DNA of 54,828 bases from the NCBI RefSeq assembly GCF_035989305.1, contig NZ_CP108516.1:1-54828 (forward strand), given 5' to 3'. Position 1 is the first letter of the stretch, and each line of letters begins with the position of its first letter. The position numbers were made by a program, and so were the translations under genes. Below are positions 22,360-29,563 of this stretch, piece after piece. The notes below the pieces were generated by a model. The model was not told the origin of the DNA, searched no databases, and saw only the letters and a list, made by a program, of their open reading frames with translations. This DNA is from Streptomyces sp. NBC_01233. Its GTDB lineage: Bacteria; Actinomycetota; Actinomycetes; Streptomycetales; Streptomycetaceae.

Positions 22360-23754
22360 TCAGGTGTTCGCCATGTCGACGAACCGGCTGTAGTGGCCCT
22401 GGAAGGCCACGCTGATCGTCGCCGTCGGCCCGTTGCGGTGCTTGGCCACGATCAGGTCCGCCTCGCCCGAGCGGGGAGACTCCTTCTCGTACGCGTCCTC
22501 GCGGTGCAGCAGGATCACCATGTCCGCGTCCTGCTCGATGGAGCCGGACTCGCGGAGCTCGCCGATCTGCGGCTTCTTGTCGGTGCGCTGCTCGGGCCCG
22601 CGGTTGAGCTGGGACAGCGCGATGACCGGGATCTCCAGCTCCTTGGCCAGCAGCTTGAGGTTGCGGGACATGTCGGAGACCTCCTGCTGGCGGTTCTCCG
22701 GGCGCCCCATGCCGCCGGACTTCATCAGCTGCAGGTAGTCCACGATCAGCAGGTCCAGGCCGCCCTTGCTCTGCTTCATCCGGCGGGCCCGCGAGCGGAT
22801 CTCGGTCAGCGACAGGTTCGGGGAGTCGTCCACGATCAGCGGGGCCGCGTCGATGGCGGGCGTGCGCCGGGCCAGCCGGTTCAGGTCGTCCTCGGTGACC
22901 GTGCCCGCGCGGATGTGGTGCAGGGCGACGCGGGCCTCGGCGCTGTAGAGCCGCTGCATGATCTCGGAGCGGCCCATCTCCAGCGAGAAGAAGGCCACGG
23001 TGTTGCCGTAGCGGACCGCCGCGGCCCGGGCCATGTCCAGGGCGAGGGTGGACTTGCCCATCGCCGGGCGGGCGCCGATGACGATGAACTGACCGGGCTG
23101 GAAGCCGTTGGTCAGACTGTCCAGGTCAGCCAGGCCGGTAGGGATGCCGTCGATCGTGTCGGTGCCCTTCATCCGGGCGTCGAGCTCGTCCCAGAACGAG
23201 GGCACGTCCTCGCGGACGTAGGCGTAGCCGGCGGTCTGCTCCCGGGTCGCCAGGGCGTCGAGAACCTCGGCCTCGACGGAGCTGCGGACCTCGTCGAGCT
23301 GGCCGACGCCGGAGTAGCCGAGCTGCGTGATCTTCGTCCCGGCCTGGACCAGGCGGCGCAGAACGGCGTTCTCGTGGACGATCTCGGCGTAGTAGGCGGA
23401 GTTCGCGGCCGTCGGCACGGCCTGGACCAGGGTGTGGAGGTAGGAGGCTCCGCCGACCTTGTTGATGTCACCGCGCCGGGTGAGCTCGGCGCCGACGGTG
23501 ATCGGGTCGACCGGCTCGCCCTTGCCGTACAGGTACAGGATCGCGGCCTGGATGGTCTCGTGGGCCGGGCGGTAGTAGTCCCGCTGCTGCATAGGGGTTT
23601 CGAGGACCTCACCGATCGCGTCCTTGCTCAGCAGCTGGCCGCCGAGGGCGGCCGTCTCGGCTTCGAGGTTGTGCGGCGGAACGAGCTCGAAGCCGTCCCG
23701 GCGAGGGCGGGGGTACTCGTCGTCAGGGGCGGCGTGGGGTGCGACGATGGTCAT
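22360..23754 (-). CDS. dnaB: replicative DNA helicase DnaB
   Basis: 464 residues, ATG with AAGGAG upstream. The N-terminal domain (PHNLEAETAALGGQLLSKDAIGEVLE to ~160) is complete. A linker follows, then the RecA-like domain with Walker A GARPAMGKST (227-236), LLIVDYLQLMKSGG, IALSQLNRGPEQR with the usual Arg finger region, and the C-terminal EKESPRSGEADLIVAKHRNGPT. Length equals the chromosomal enzyme. A hexameric 5'-3' helicase for plasmid replication. It is the middle gene of a likely operon: winged-helix protein, DnaB, then the DnaB-like paralogue. Confidence 0.95.
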   Translation of the reverse strand: MTIVAPHAAPDDEYPRPRRDGFELVPPHNLEAETAALGGQLLSKDAIGEVLETPMQQRDYYRPAHETIQAAILYLYGKGEPVDPITVGAELTRRGDINKVGGASYLHTLVQAVPTAANSAYYAEIVHENAVLRRLVQAGTKITQLGYSGVGQLDEVRSSVEAEVLDALATREQTAGYAYVREDVPSFWDELDARMKGTDTIDGIPTGLADLDSLTNGFQPGQFIVIGARPAMGKSTLALDMARAAAVRYGNTVAFFSLEMGRSEIMQRLYSAEARVALHHIRAGTVTEDDLNRLARRTPAIDAAPLIVDDSPNLSLTEIRSRARRMKQSKGGLDLLIVDYLQLMKSGGMGRPENRQQEVSDMSRNLKLLAKELEIPVIALSQLNRGPEQRTDKKPQIGELRESGSIEQDADMVILLHREDAYEKESPRSGEADLIVAKHRNGPTATISVAFQGHYSRFVDMANT

Positions 23755-23840
23755 ACGGATCTCCTTGGTGAGGTCTTCTGTGGCGGCCGGTTCTTAGCGG
23801 GAGTGGCCGCCACAGGCATGTGCGGAACTACGGGTACGGG

Positions 23841-24986
23841 TCACGCGGGCTGACCGGCACGGAGCCGGGCCAGCAGGTCAGCGCCGTTGACGGACGCGGG
23901 TTCGGACCCCTGACGCTGCTGACGCTCACGCTCGGCGAGACGGCAGGGCGAGCAGTCGCCCTCCTCGAACGCGGGATGCCGTTCGCACATCGCCGGGCCG
24001 GAACGCTGCTTCGGCACCGACGCCTGCGGGGCCTCGGGCCAGGTCATCGCGTCCTCGATGCTCTTCCAGCTCGGCTTCACCCGGCCCATCCACTCGGCCA
24101 GTCGACACAGGTGGTCCAGGTTCGCGCCGGCGGCCAGGAGCTCGGTGGCCTCGGCGCCGATGGCGGCCGCGCGCTTGGGCAGGTACGGGTGGCCGCTGGC
24201 CGTCATGCCGCTGGCCCAGGCGTCCACCACGGGGGCCGCAGCCGAGACGTCAGCATCGGGGGCGGTGTCGGGCGCGGCCGCCTTCTTCGCTCGCTTCTTC
24301 GGCGCGGTCTTGGCGGCTGGCGCTGCTGCGGCGGGCGCGGACCGACCGTTCTTCGGAGTCGCTGCAGGCCGCGCCGTACCCCCACCGGAGCCGACTAGAT
24401 CCGCAGGCTTCTCCGCCCCGGCTCCGCCAGCCAGCGCCGCGGCCGCAGCGGTCTGCGGCCGACCGGAGGTCCGCCGGACCTTGCCATCCTGGGTACGGGT
24501 GTGGACCGGAGGCTGCGGCGGGTTCTCCCGCCAGTCGGTGGTGTAGGCGTCGAGCTTGTCCCACACGTTCCGCCAGCCCACGTACGTGTCCATCGGCAGG
24601 TCGTTGACCTGGTACTTGCGGAAGCTGTTCTGGATGCCGCCCTTGCCGGTCGAGGTGACCAGTCGGCCGTCGGGGTTCATGACCAGGCCGTGCTCTTCGA
24701 GCAGGCGCAGGGCGTCCTTGACCATGGTCGGGCTGGCGGGCTTGTCATTGATGCCGGGCAGCAGGTAGCACAACTGGTCCAGCGACATCCGGCGCAGGCC
24801 GCCGCCGGTCCGCCGTGCCGTCTCGGAGACCATCGCGCGCAGCAGCAGGTACAGGTGGAGGGCGGTCCGGGTGATGCCGGGCACCAGGAGCACCCAGTCG
24901 CGGACCTGGGTGTAGGACCAGTAGTCGGTGATGTCGCCGACGAACTCAATGTCCTCGGCGTTCTCGTCCATGACGGGAGCAGTCAT
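23841..24986 (-). CDS. winged-helix replication protein with C-terminal zinc motif
   Basis: 381 residues from the ATG at 24986 (MTAPVMDENAEDIEFVGDI), coupled to the upstream small gene by ATGA. Residues ~20-140 form a winged helix (VRDWVLLVPGITRTALHLYLLLRAMVSE, LRRMSLDQLCYLLPGINDKPASPTMVKDALRLLEEHGLV, STGKGGIQNSFRKYQVND). A long Ala/Pro/Lys-rich linker leads to a helical domain (AAAIGAEATELLAAGANLDHLCRLAEWMGRVKPSWKSIEDAM), which recalls helicase-loader or primosome proteins. A Cys/His motif CERHPAFEEGDCSPC follows, probably zinc-binding. Next to dnaB, an initiator or helicase loader is the likely role. Confidence 0.75.
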   Translation of the reverse strand: MTAPVMDENAEDIEFVGDITDYWSYTQVRDWVLLVPGITRTALHLYLLLRAMVSETARRTGGGLRRMSLDQLCYLLPGINDKPASPTMVKDALRLLEEHGLVMNPDGRLVTSTGKGGIQNSFRKYQVNDLPMDTYVGWRNVWDKLDAYTTDWRENPPQPPVHTRTQDGKVRRTSGRPQTAAAAALAGGAGAEKPADLVGSGGGTARPAATPKNGRSAPAAAAPAAKTAPKKRAKKAAAPDTAPDADVSAAAPVVDAWASGMTASGHPYLPKRAAAIGAEATELLAAGANLDHLCRLAEWMGRVKPSWKSIEDAMTWPEAPQASVPKQRSGPAMCERHPAFEEGDCSPCRLAERERQQRQGSEPASVNGADLLARLRAGQPA

Positions 24987-25129
24987 CGGGCCACCGCCCC
25001 GGCGGCCGGCGCGGAGGTGCAAGTGGTGTTGTTGGGCGCGTTGGTAGTCACCAGGCGGTTGTATGCGCCAAAGCGGACACCCCCGTCAGGACAGGTCAGC
25101 GCGCGATTCAGGGTGTAAGTCGTAGTCAT
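24983..25129 (-). CDS. small protein upstream of the replication genes
   Basis: 48 residues from the ATG at 25129 (MTTTYTLNRALTCPDGGVRFGAYN ...), with GAAGG upstream; a longer start at 25204 would cover the palindrome at 25150-25170 and is less likely. Two Cys and a Thr/Asn-rich middle. Its stop overlaps the start of the winged-helix gene. Probably a small leader gene of the replication operon; function unknown. Confidence 0.6.
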   Translation of the reverse strand: MTTTYTLNRALTCPDGGVRFGAYNRLVTTNAPNNTTCTSAPAAGAVAR

Positions 25130-25149
25130 CACGGCGCCTTCGTACGTGG

Positions 25150-25170
25150 CCGCGACGGTTACCGTCGCGG
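25150..25170 (-). promoter_or_regulatory. 21-bp palindrome, likely operator or attenuator of the replication operon
   Basis: CCGCGACGGT, T, ACCGTCGCGG: perfect 10-bp arms 20 bp upstream of the small leader gene. Single-base centre favours a protein-binding site over a hairpin. Confidence 0.6.
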
Positions 25171-25204
25171 GCTCCACGGAGGCGGGCCGGAGGGGGCGGT
25201 GCAT

Positions 25205-25833
25205 GTGGGGCGGGCTCCCTATCGGGGTAGGGAGTCATACGTCGACGGGGGGACAGTGACCAGGTCAACCGCTGGGGATGCTGCGATTGACTAGACAATG
25301 TCGCTATCCTGGCGTTGGTAGCCGGGCCTCGACCGAGGTCAGGGGTGCCCGGCGTTACCGCCGACATACGACTCAGAGCAGTGGCTTCCTAGGGCCTGGA
25401 ATGAGTCGGGATCATCAGATGGCCGTCTCCTGTTGACGCAGGGGGCGGCCATCGCCCATTTACGGGCTGGGGTCGTGCGTGACCATCGTCTGGCCCTTCT
25501 CCCGGTTGGGCTGACCGGGGATGTCGTGGTAGGTAGGTCGCCATCCGGCGATCCTGCAACAGCTTCCTCGCAGGTCAGAACGCCTTTCCCGCCTGACAGG
25601 TTCCGCACAAGCGGCAGATCCGCCCAGCGGGAACACACCAGTGCTGGAAGCCCGCCTGACGGGATGGAAGACGCCACACAGCGACCCGGTAACAGTCTGC
25701 TGTAGCGAAGCGGAAGGTCGGAGCCGCAGCGGAAACTGACTGCGGGACAGCTGCACGGGGGGCAATGACATGCCGGCCTTCCAGGTCCGTTGGTTTCGCC
25801 GCGCAAGCCCGCGGTTACTCGGATGTGGGGCCA
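25205..25833. other. intergenic upstream of the replication operon; no confident gene
   Basis: About 630 bp. Weakly open frames exist on both strands but none looks coding. It should contain the promoter of the replication operon; a lower-GC patch at 25285-25315 (TTGACTAGACAATGTC) is the best candidate region. CCTCGACCGAGG near 25325 is a small palindrome. Confidence 0.45.
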
Positions 25834-26706
25834 TCATTCACCCTCGCCGAATCGATCGGGGCGACTGGGCGGATCCTGGGTGTGTCGGTGGGTGTCGAGC
25901 TGGACGAAAGCTACGGTCGCGTCGTCGCTGACCTTGAACCGTGCCCAGCGGGTGCCATCCGGATCGGAGCCTTCGGCGGCACGGGTCCTGGAGATCAGTT
26001 CGGCGGGTCCATCAGCTTCCAAGACGTCTAGCAACTCTTCCCACGACAGCTGGTGGAAGAGATCCGTGAGGCGGCTGGCGCCGTCGGACAACAGGGCGGC
26101 CCGTCGCACGTCGGCCGCCGGGACGCTGCCGGTGATGGCGTGATCGGCGGCGGCCGGGTTGGTCGCCGCAACCCAGTACCCACCTGGACGATTTCGCAGC
26201 CCACGTTGTACGGCCACCAGCTCGGACACTCGGGCAGCCCGTTCGGGTGTGCCTGCGGGTCCGGCGAGCGCGGCCGCCATCTCGGGTCCGGCGACGGCTT
26301 CGACGCTGGTGTCCGCCACGGCCTGGACCGTTCCGGCCGCGTCCAGCACCAGTACCGAGTCCGACAGCACGAGATAGTCGATGACGCCCTGGCGCTCGCG
26401 AAGCATCGCCACCGTGGAGGCCGGCACCGCCTCCTGGTCCAGCGCACACGTGCTGCTGTGCATCGAGTTGACGTCTCGGATCGCCGTGCGGAGTGCTTCG
26501 GCGAGCGGCTGTTCCTCGTCGCCCATGAGCGCCACCAGGCGTGCGCCGAGCTGCCGGACGTACCAGGGCGTGCCGTGGCTGCACGCCATCGGCAGGTCTT
26601 TCGGCGCGGACAGGCCGTCCAGGACTACGACGGCGCCCGGGCCGACGAAGACTCCGTCCTCGTTTTCGGCTCCGACGCCCTTGGCCGACGACACGGTGAC
26701 CTGCAC
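25834..26706 (-). CDS. PP2C-like serine/threonine protein phosphatase
   Basis: 290 residues, GTG start 6 bp after the stop of the upstream gene. Motifs of the PPM fold are present in order: NEDGVFVGPGAVVVLDGLSAP (residues ~16-36, first metal-binding Asp in VLDG), TVAMLRERQGVIDYLVLSDSVLVL, LSDGASRLTD (~208) and SDDATVAFVQ (~265, last metal-binding Asp pair). A metal-dependent phosphatase for Ser/Thr-phosphorylated proteins is the likely activity. It forms an operon with the DNA-binding gene just upstream, so the partner or its targets are the likely substrates. No kinase is beside it. Confidence 0.8.
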   Translation of the reverse strand: MQVTVSSAKGVGAENEDGVFVGPGAVVVLDGLSAPKDLPMACSHGTPWYVRQLGARLVALMGDEEQPLAEALRTAIRDVNSMHSSTCALDQEAVPASTVAMLRERQGVIDYLVLSDSVLVLDAAGTVQAVADTSVEAVAGPEMAAALAGPAGTPERAARVSELVAVQRGLRNRPGGYWVAATNPAAADHAITGSVPAADVRRAALLSDGASRLTDLFHQLSWEELLDVLEADGPAELISRTRAAEGSDPDGTRWARFKVSDDATVAFVQLDTHRHTQDPPSRPDRFGEGE

Positions 26707-26712
26707 GGTGGG

Positions 26713-27597
26713 TTACGCCCTCTCAGGCTGGTAGAAGGGGGTGATCCGCTCGCTGGCGACGATGTCCAGCGTCTCCGGGTCGTAGGTGCTCCTGATCAGG
26801 ACGGAGAACCTCTTGGCCTTGAGTTCGCGGTGGACGTTCTCCAGCTCCGAGTTCAGCCAGTGGACGACGCCACCGCTGCCGCGGGCGTGGATGCCAGCGA
26901 TGTACAGGAACGTGCCCTTGCCGTCGGGGCGCGGCAGCCTGCCGAAGTAGGCGATGTCCTGCTTCTGCCCGCTGTCCATCGGGGAGCGGTAGACCTCACC
27001 GCTGTTCAGATCGGTCAGGAACCAGCCCTTGCTGTCCTTGTCAAAGCGCAGGTGAGGGTCGCTTTCGAGGATCTGCTCGATCAGGGGGCTCAGGCGTGGA
27101 CCGCAGATCACCACCAGGTTCGACCGGTTCAACTTGACGTTGCCGCCCAGTGGGATGCGCTCGAACGAGATCTCAAGGCCGACTTCCTCGGCGAGTCCCC
27201 GGAGGCGCTCGTACGTCTGGATGTCCTCGGTGGCGATGACCGGGCCCTGGATGACCTTGTCGCTGCCGTCCTTGAGTTTTCCCTCCTCCAGCTTCTCGGC
27301 GAGCGCCACGATGACGCGGCCGCTACCCAGGAAAAGCCGTTCAGGGGGAGCGCCCTTGGCCAGCTGGCTGACGCGGCCGGCGCTGATGCCCAGCGCCGTC
27401 GCCAGATCCTTATTGCTGGTCACGCCCGTGCGCAGGGCCTCGTTCATTGCTTCGTTGCGGACCGATTGCACCTGGCCCTCGTAGTCCTGCAGCCGGCCCA
27501 CGAGCTGATGGGCATTCTTCGCCCGCTGAAGTGGATCGGTCAGGGCCCGTACATCGGAAAGCGCGGTGTCGAGCGCCGCGTCGAGCTTGTCGTCCAT
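26713..27597 (-). CDS. helix-turn-helix protein with a C-terminal sensor-like domain
   Basis: 294 residues, ATG with AGGGAGG upstream. Residues ~1-50 are a charged helical segment. The helix-turn-helix is at ~57-85 (TSNKDLATALGISAGRVSQLAKG). The C-terminal half is an alpha/beta domain with conserved-looking blocks: NLVVICGPRLSPLIEQILESDPHLRF, GWFLTDLNSGEVYRSPMD, DIAYFGRLPRPDGKGTFLYIAGIHARGSGGVVHWL. I have seen this block arrangement in Streptomyces regulators but cannot name the family. The intergenic region upstream carries two copies of a 17-bp palindrome, the likely self-operator. The phosphatase gene follows. Confidence 0.75.
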   Translation of the reverse strand: MDDKLDAALDTALSDVRALTDPLQRAKNAHQLVGRLQDYEGQVQSVRNEAMNEALRTGVTSNKDLATALGISAGRVSQLAKGAPPERLFLGSGRVIVALAEKLEEGKLKDGSDKVIQGPVIATEDIQTYERLRGLAEEVGLEISFERIPLGGNVKLNRSNLVVICGPRLSPLIEQILESDPHLRFDKDSKGWFLTDLNSGEVYRSPMDSGQKQDIAYFGRLPRPDGKGTFLYIAGIHARGSGGVVHWLNSELENVHRELKAKRFSVLIRSTYDPETLDIVASERITPFYQPERA

Positions 27598-27623
27598 GTG
27601 TGTGCCTCCCTTCTGGGGTCATG

Positions 27624-27717
27624 TTTAGCGCACTAAAGACGAGTCTTCAAGGTGGTTGACGCTCAGGTGGTGCCGCCCTACAGTTTCGTTCAGCAGCCGC
27701 TTTAGCTCGCTAAAGAC
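27624..27717. promoter_or_regulatory. two near-identical 17-bp operator palindromes
   Basis: TTTAGCGCACTAAAGAC at 27624-27640 and TTTAGCTCGCTAAAGAC at 27701-27717, both with TTTAG/CTAAA arms, 77 bp apart start to start. The first is 27 bp upstream of the regulator start codon. Repeated identical operators suggest cooperative binding, most simply by the helix-turn-helix protein encoded next door. Confidence 0.8.
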
Positions 27718-27964
27718 CGGCCTTGCGAAGACTATATCTGCACGTCAGAGCCATCTTTCTGCACCACAGCGCCGATCACACGGCGAATTGCACAGCACAG
27801 CTATGCCCTGGTGGCCCCGGTGAACTCGCTCTAACCGAGCGGGGTGATGGGTGGCTGCTCGTTGCTTCTGAACTCAACAGTGGACTGAATTTCGGGCGCG
27901 GCGCCCCTGCCGTCATTTGACGAGATGACCCTCCTACCAGCGGTTTTACACCTGGTGGGGTCTT

Positions 27965-28052
27965 GAGCGGGGGGTTGGCCGCACGGCACCCGAGAGCGGA
28001 TCTGTAGAGGGCCCCAGGGGTGGGGCCGAGGGTGCGATTCCCCGTCCGCTCA
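27965..28052 (+). ncRNA. possible tRNA-like structured element (weak)
   Basis: GAGCGGG and TCCGCTC can pair as a 7-bp closing stem. GGCCCC/GGGGCC forms an arm like a long variable arm, and GGGTGCGATTCCC resembles a T-arm. The anticodon arm and the T-stem do not pair well, so a working tRNA is unlikely. It may be a decayed tRNA or another folded RNA/DNA site. Confidence 0.25.
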
Positions 28053-28074
28053 CCGCGCCGCACAGACGGCGCGA

Positions 28075-28113
28075 CCCCCGGCACGGCGCTAGAGACGCCA
28101 TGTGTGCCGGGGG
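28075..28113. terminator. stem-loop before the transfer block
   Basis: CCCCCGGCAC pairs with GTGCCGGGGG, with an inner GGCG/CGCC. It lies 35 bp upstream of the first transfer-block gene; it could end upstream transcription or act in the leader. Confidence 0.6.
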
Positions 28114-28147
28114 TCTGCACGGACCACCCGATCTAGGAGCTGTCCGC

Positions 28148-28573
28148 ATGACCATCATCGCAACTTCCGCCGCCCCGATCCGCCCGCAGGCCGCTGTCGA
28201 CGCGCTCGATGACGTCGTCGCCGACGCGTTCAGCCTGTTCGACGAGGTCCAGGGGCTGGCCAAGCTCGGCGTCCGGCTGGCGCTGACGGTCCTCCCGGGC
28301 CGGATCGCTGCCGACGTGACGCTGCAGCCGGAGTCCGCCGGCCTCCTGCCGCGGCTGGCTGGGGAGCTGGAGAACACCTCGATCACCTACACCCCGGCCG
28401 AGGTCGGGATCGTTGGCTCGATGGGCCAGGGCAACATCGCGGTCCGCATCACCGTCGGCCGCGCGCACCTGACGGCTGGCGACCTCGAGGACCTGGTCGC
28501 CGCCGTCGACCTCGACCCGGCCATCGCCGCGTACGGCCAGGCCGACGACGAGTACATGGAGCGGGTCGCATGA
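28148..28573 (+). CDS. small hypothetical protein, first gene of the transfer block
   Basis: 141 residues from ATG 28148, with AGGAG upstream. An acidic alpha/beta protein (AAVDALDDVVADAFSLFDEVQGLAKLGVRLALTVLPGRIAADVTLQPESAGLLPRL ... NIAVRITVGRAHLTAGDLEDLVAAVDLDPAIAAYGQ). No motif I recognise. Its stop overlaps the next start (ATGA), so the following genes are coupled. Confidence 0.7.
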   Translation: MTIIATSAAPIRPQAAVDALDDVVADAFSLFDEVQGLAKLGVRLALTVLPGRIAADVTLQPESAGLLPRLAGELENTSITYTPAEVGIVGSMGQGNIAVRITVGRAHLTAGDLEDLVAAVDLDPAIAAYGQADDEYMERVA

Positions 28574-28683
28574 CCGAGGCCGAGCGCGAGGAGCTCTCCC
28601 GCCGCCTCGCGGAGACGAACAAGCAGTCCACGACCCAGTCCGGCAAGAACGGGTTCGACCCGATGGGGGGTGGCCAGCTGTGA
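28570..28683 (+). CDS. 37-residue peptide, coupled gene
   Basis: Starts at the ATG overlapping the previous stop and ends in TGA overlapping the next GTG (GTGA), an arrangement that supports real translation. The product begins MTEAEREELSRRLAETNKQ and ends NGFDPMGGGQL. Function unknown. Confidence 0.6.
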   Translation: MTEAEREELSRRLAETNKQSTTQSGKNGFDPMGGGQL

Positions 28684-29132
28684 AGCTCTGGCCGTTCAAG
28701 ACGATCCGCGCCGACCGGCACGACAAACTGGTGGCCGCCGAGGGCGCCCTGACCGTGGCCCTCGCCGAGACGGTCGCCATGGAGAAAGCCCGCGACACGG
28801 CTCTCTCCGCGCGGGACGACGCCCTGATCGCCCTCGAGCTGATCCAGCTGGAACTGGAGGGCAAGGGGCGGGAGCTGGAGAGCCTGGAGCGTCTCCTGGA
28901 CCAGGCCGCGCACGGCGTAGGCAGCATTCACGTCCTGCTGAACGACGGTGAGGCCATCAGCGCCCACCGGACCAAGGACGGCGCGAAGGCCGCCGCACGG
29001 CTCCGCTACGGAGTCTCCGAGGACGGCTGGAGCCAGGGAGAGGGCCGCCCGCCCACCGACGGCCAGGTCATCTCCACCATCCCGCTGGCCGCCGACACGG
29101 CCGACACCGACACAAAGGCGGCAACAGCATGA
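28680..29132 (+). CDS. coiled-coil hypothetical protein
   Basis: 150 residues, GTG start coupled to the previous gene. Residues 12-75 are a strongly charged helix with heptad spacing (KLVAAEGALTVALAETVAMEKARDTALSARDDALIALELIQLELEGKGRELESLERLL). A short beta-like stretch and a Thr/Asp/Ala tail follow. A structural or adaptor protein for the transfer apparatus is possible; unproven. Overlaps the next start. Confidence 0.65.
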   Translation: MKLWPFKTIRADRHDKLVAAEGALTVALAETVAMEKARDTALSARDDALIALELIQLELEGKGRELESLERLLDQAAHGVGSIHVLLNDGEAISAHRTKDGAKAAARLRYGVSEDGWSQGEGRPPTDGQVISTIPLAADTADTDTKAATA

Positions 29133-29533
29133 ACCTTCTGCTCAGCAAGCCGAAGCGGGTCGTGAAGAACTTCTGCCAGGAGCACGGCGACATGGAGGGC
29201 TGGACCGCCGAGGACTTCGGCCTCCTGTATGACCTGCTCATCGTCGCCCACGCCCCGGGCCCGCTCCGGCGGCTCTGGCTTAGGGCGCAGGTGCTGGCGA
29301 TCCTTGCGTACGCCATGCCGCTGTACGCGCTGGCCGAGCTGGTGCACGCGGTCCGCGGCTCGTGCTGGCTGCCGCTGGAGCACCACCTGGACCAGGTCGA
29401 CGAGCGGTGGACCGCCGCCAGCAAGGTCTGCGCGATGGCCAGCGGCCGCGCGTTCGTGGCCCGCGTCGCTGACACCGGCGAGCGGATCACGGACGCGACC
29501 TGCCGGGTGACCGGCCGCCTCGCCAAGGTCTGA
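29129..29533 (+). CDS. hypothetical protein with one hydrophobic segment
   Basis: 134 residues, ATG overlapping the previous stop. The middle has a hydrophobic stretch (LRAQVLAILAYAMPLYALAELVHAV), possibly one membrane helix or a buried helix; the ends are basic or polar. Family unknown. Followed after 30 bp by the DUF2637 gene. Confidence 0.65.
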   Translation: MNLLLSKPKRVVKNFCQEHGDMEGWTAEDFGLLYDLLIVAHAPGPLRRLWLRAQVLAILAYAMPLYALAELVHAVRGSCWLPLEHHLDQVDERWTAASKVCAMASGRAFVARVADTGERITDATCRVTGRLAKV

Positions 29534-29563
29534 CCCCCCTGTACGACTCCGGAAGGAGGCCCC

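Larger units (their letters stand above)
27718..28147. other. intergenic between regulator and transfer block
   Basis: About 430 bp. It contains a structured stretch at 27965-28052 and a hairpin at 28075-28113, listed separately, and must hold the promoter for the plus-strand genes that start at 28148. No gene seen. Confidence 0.5.
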
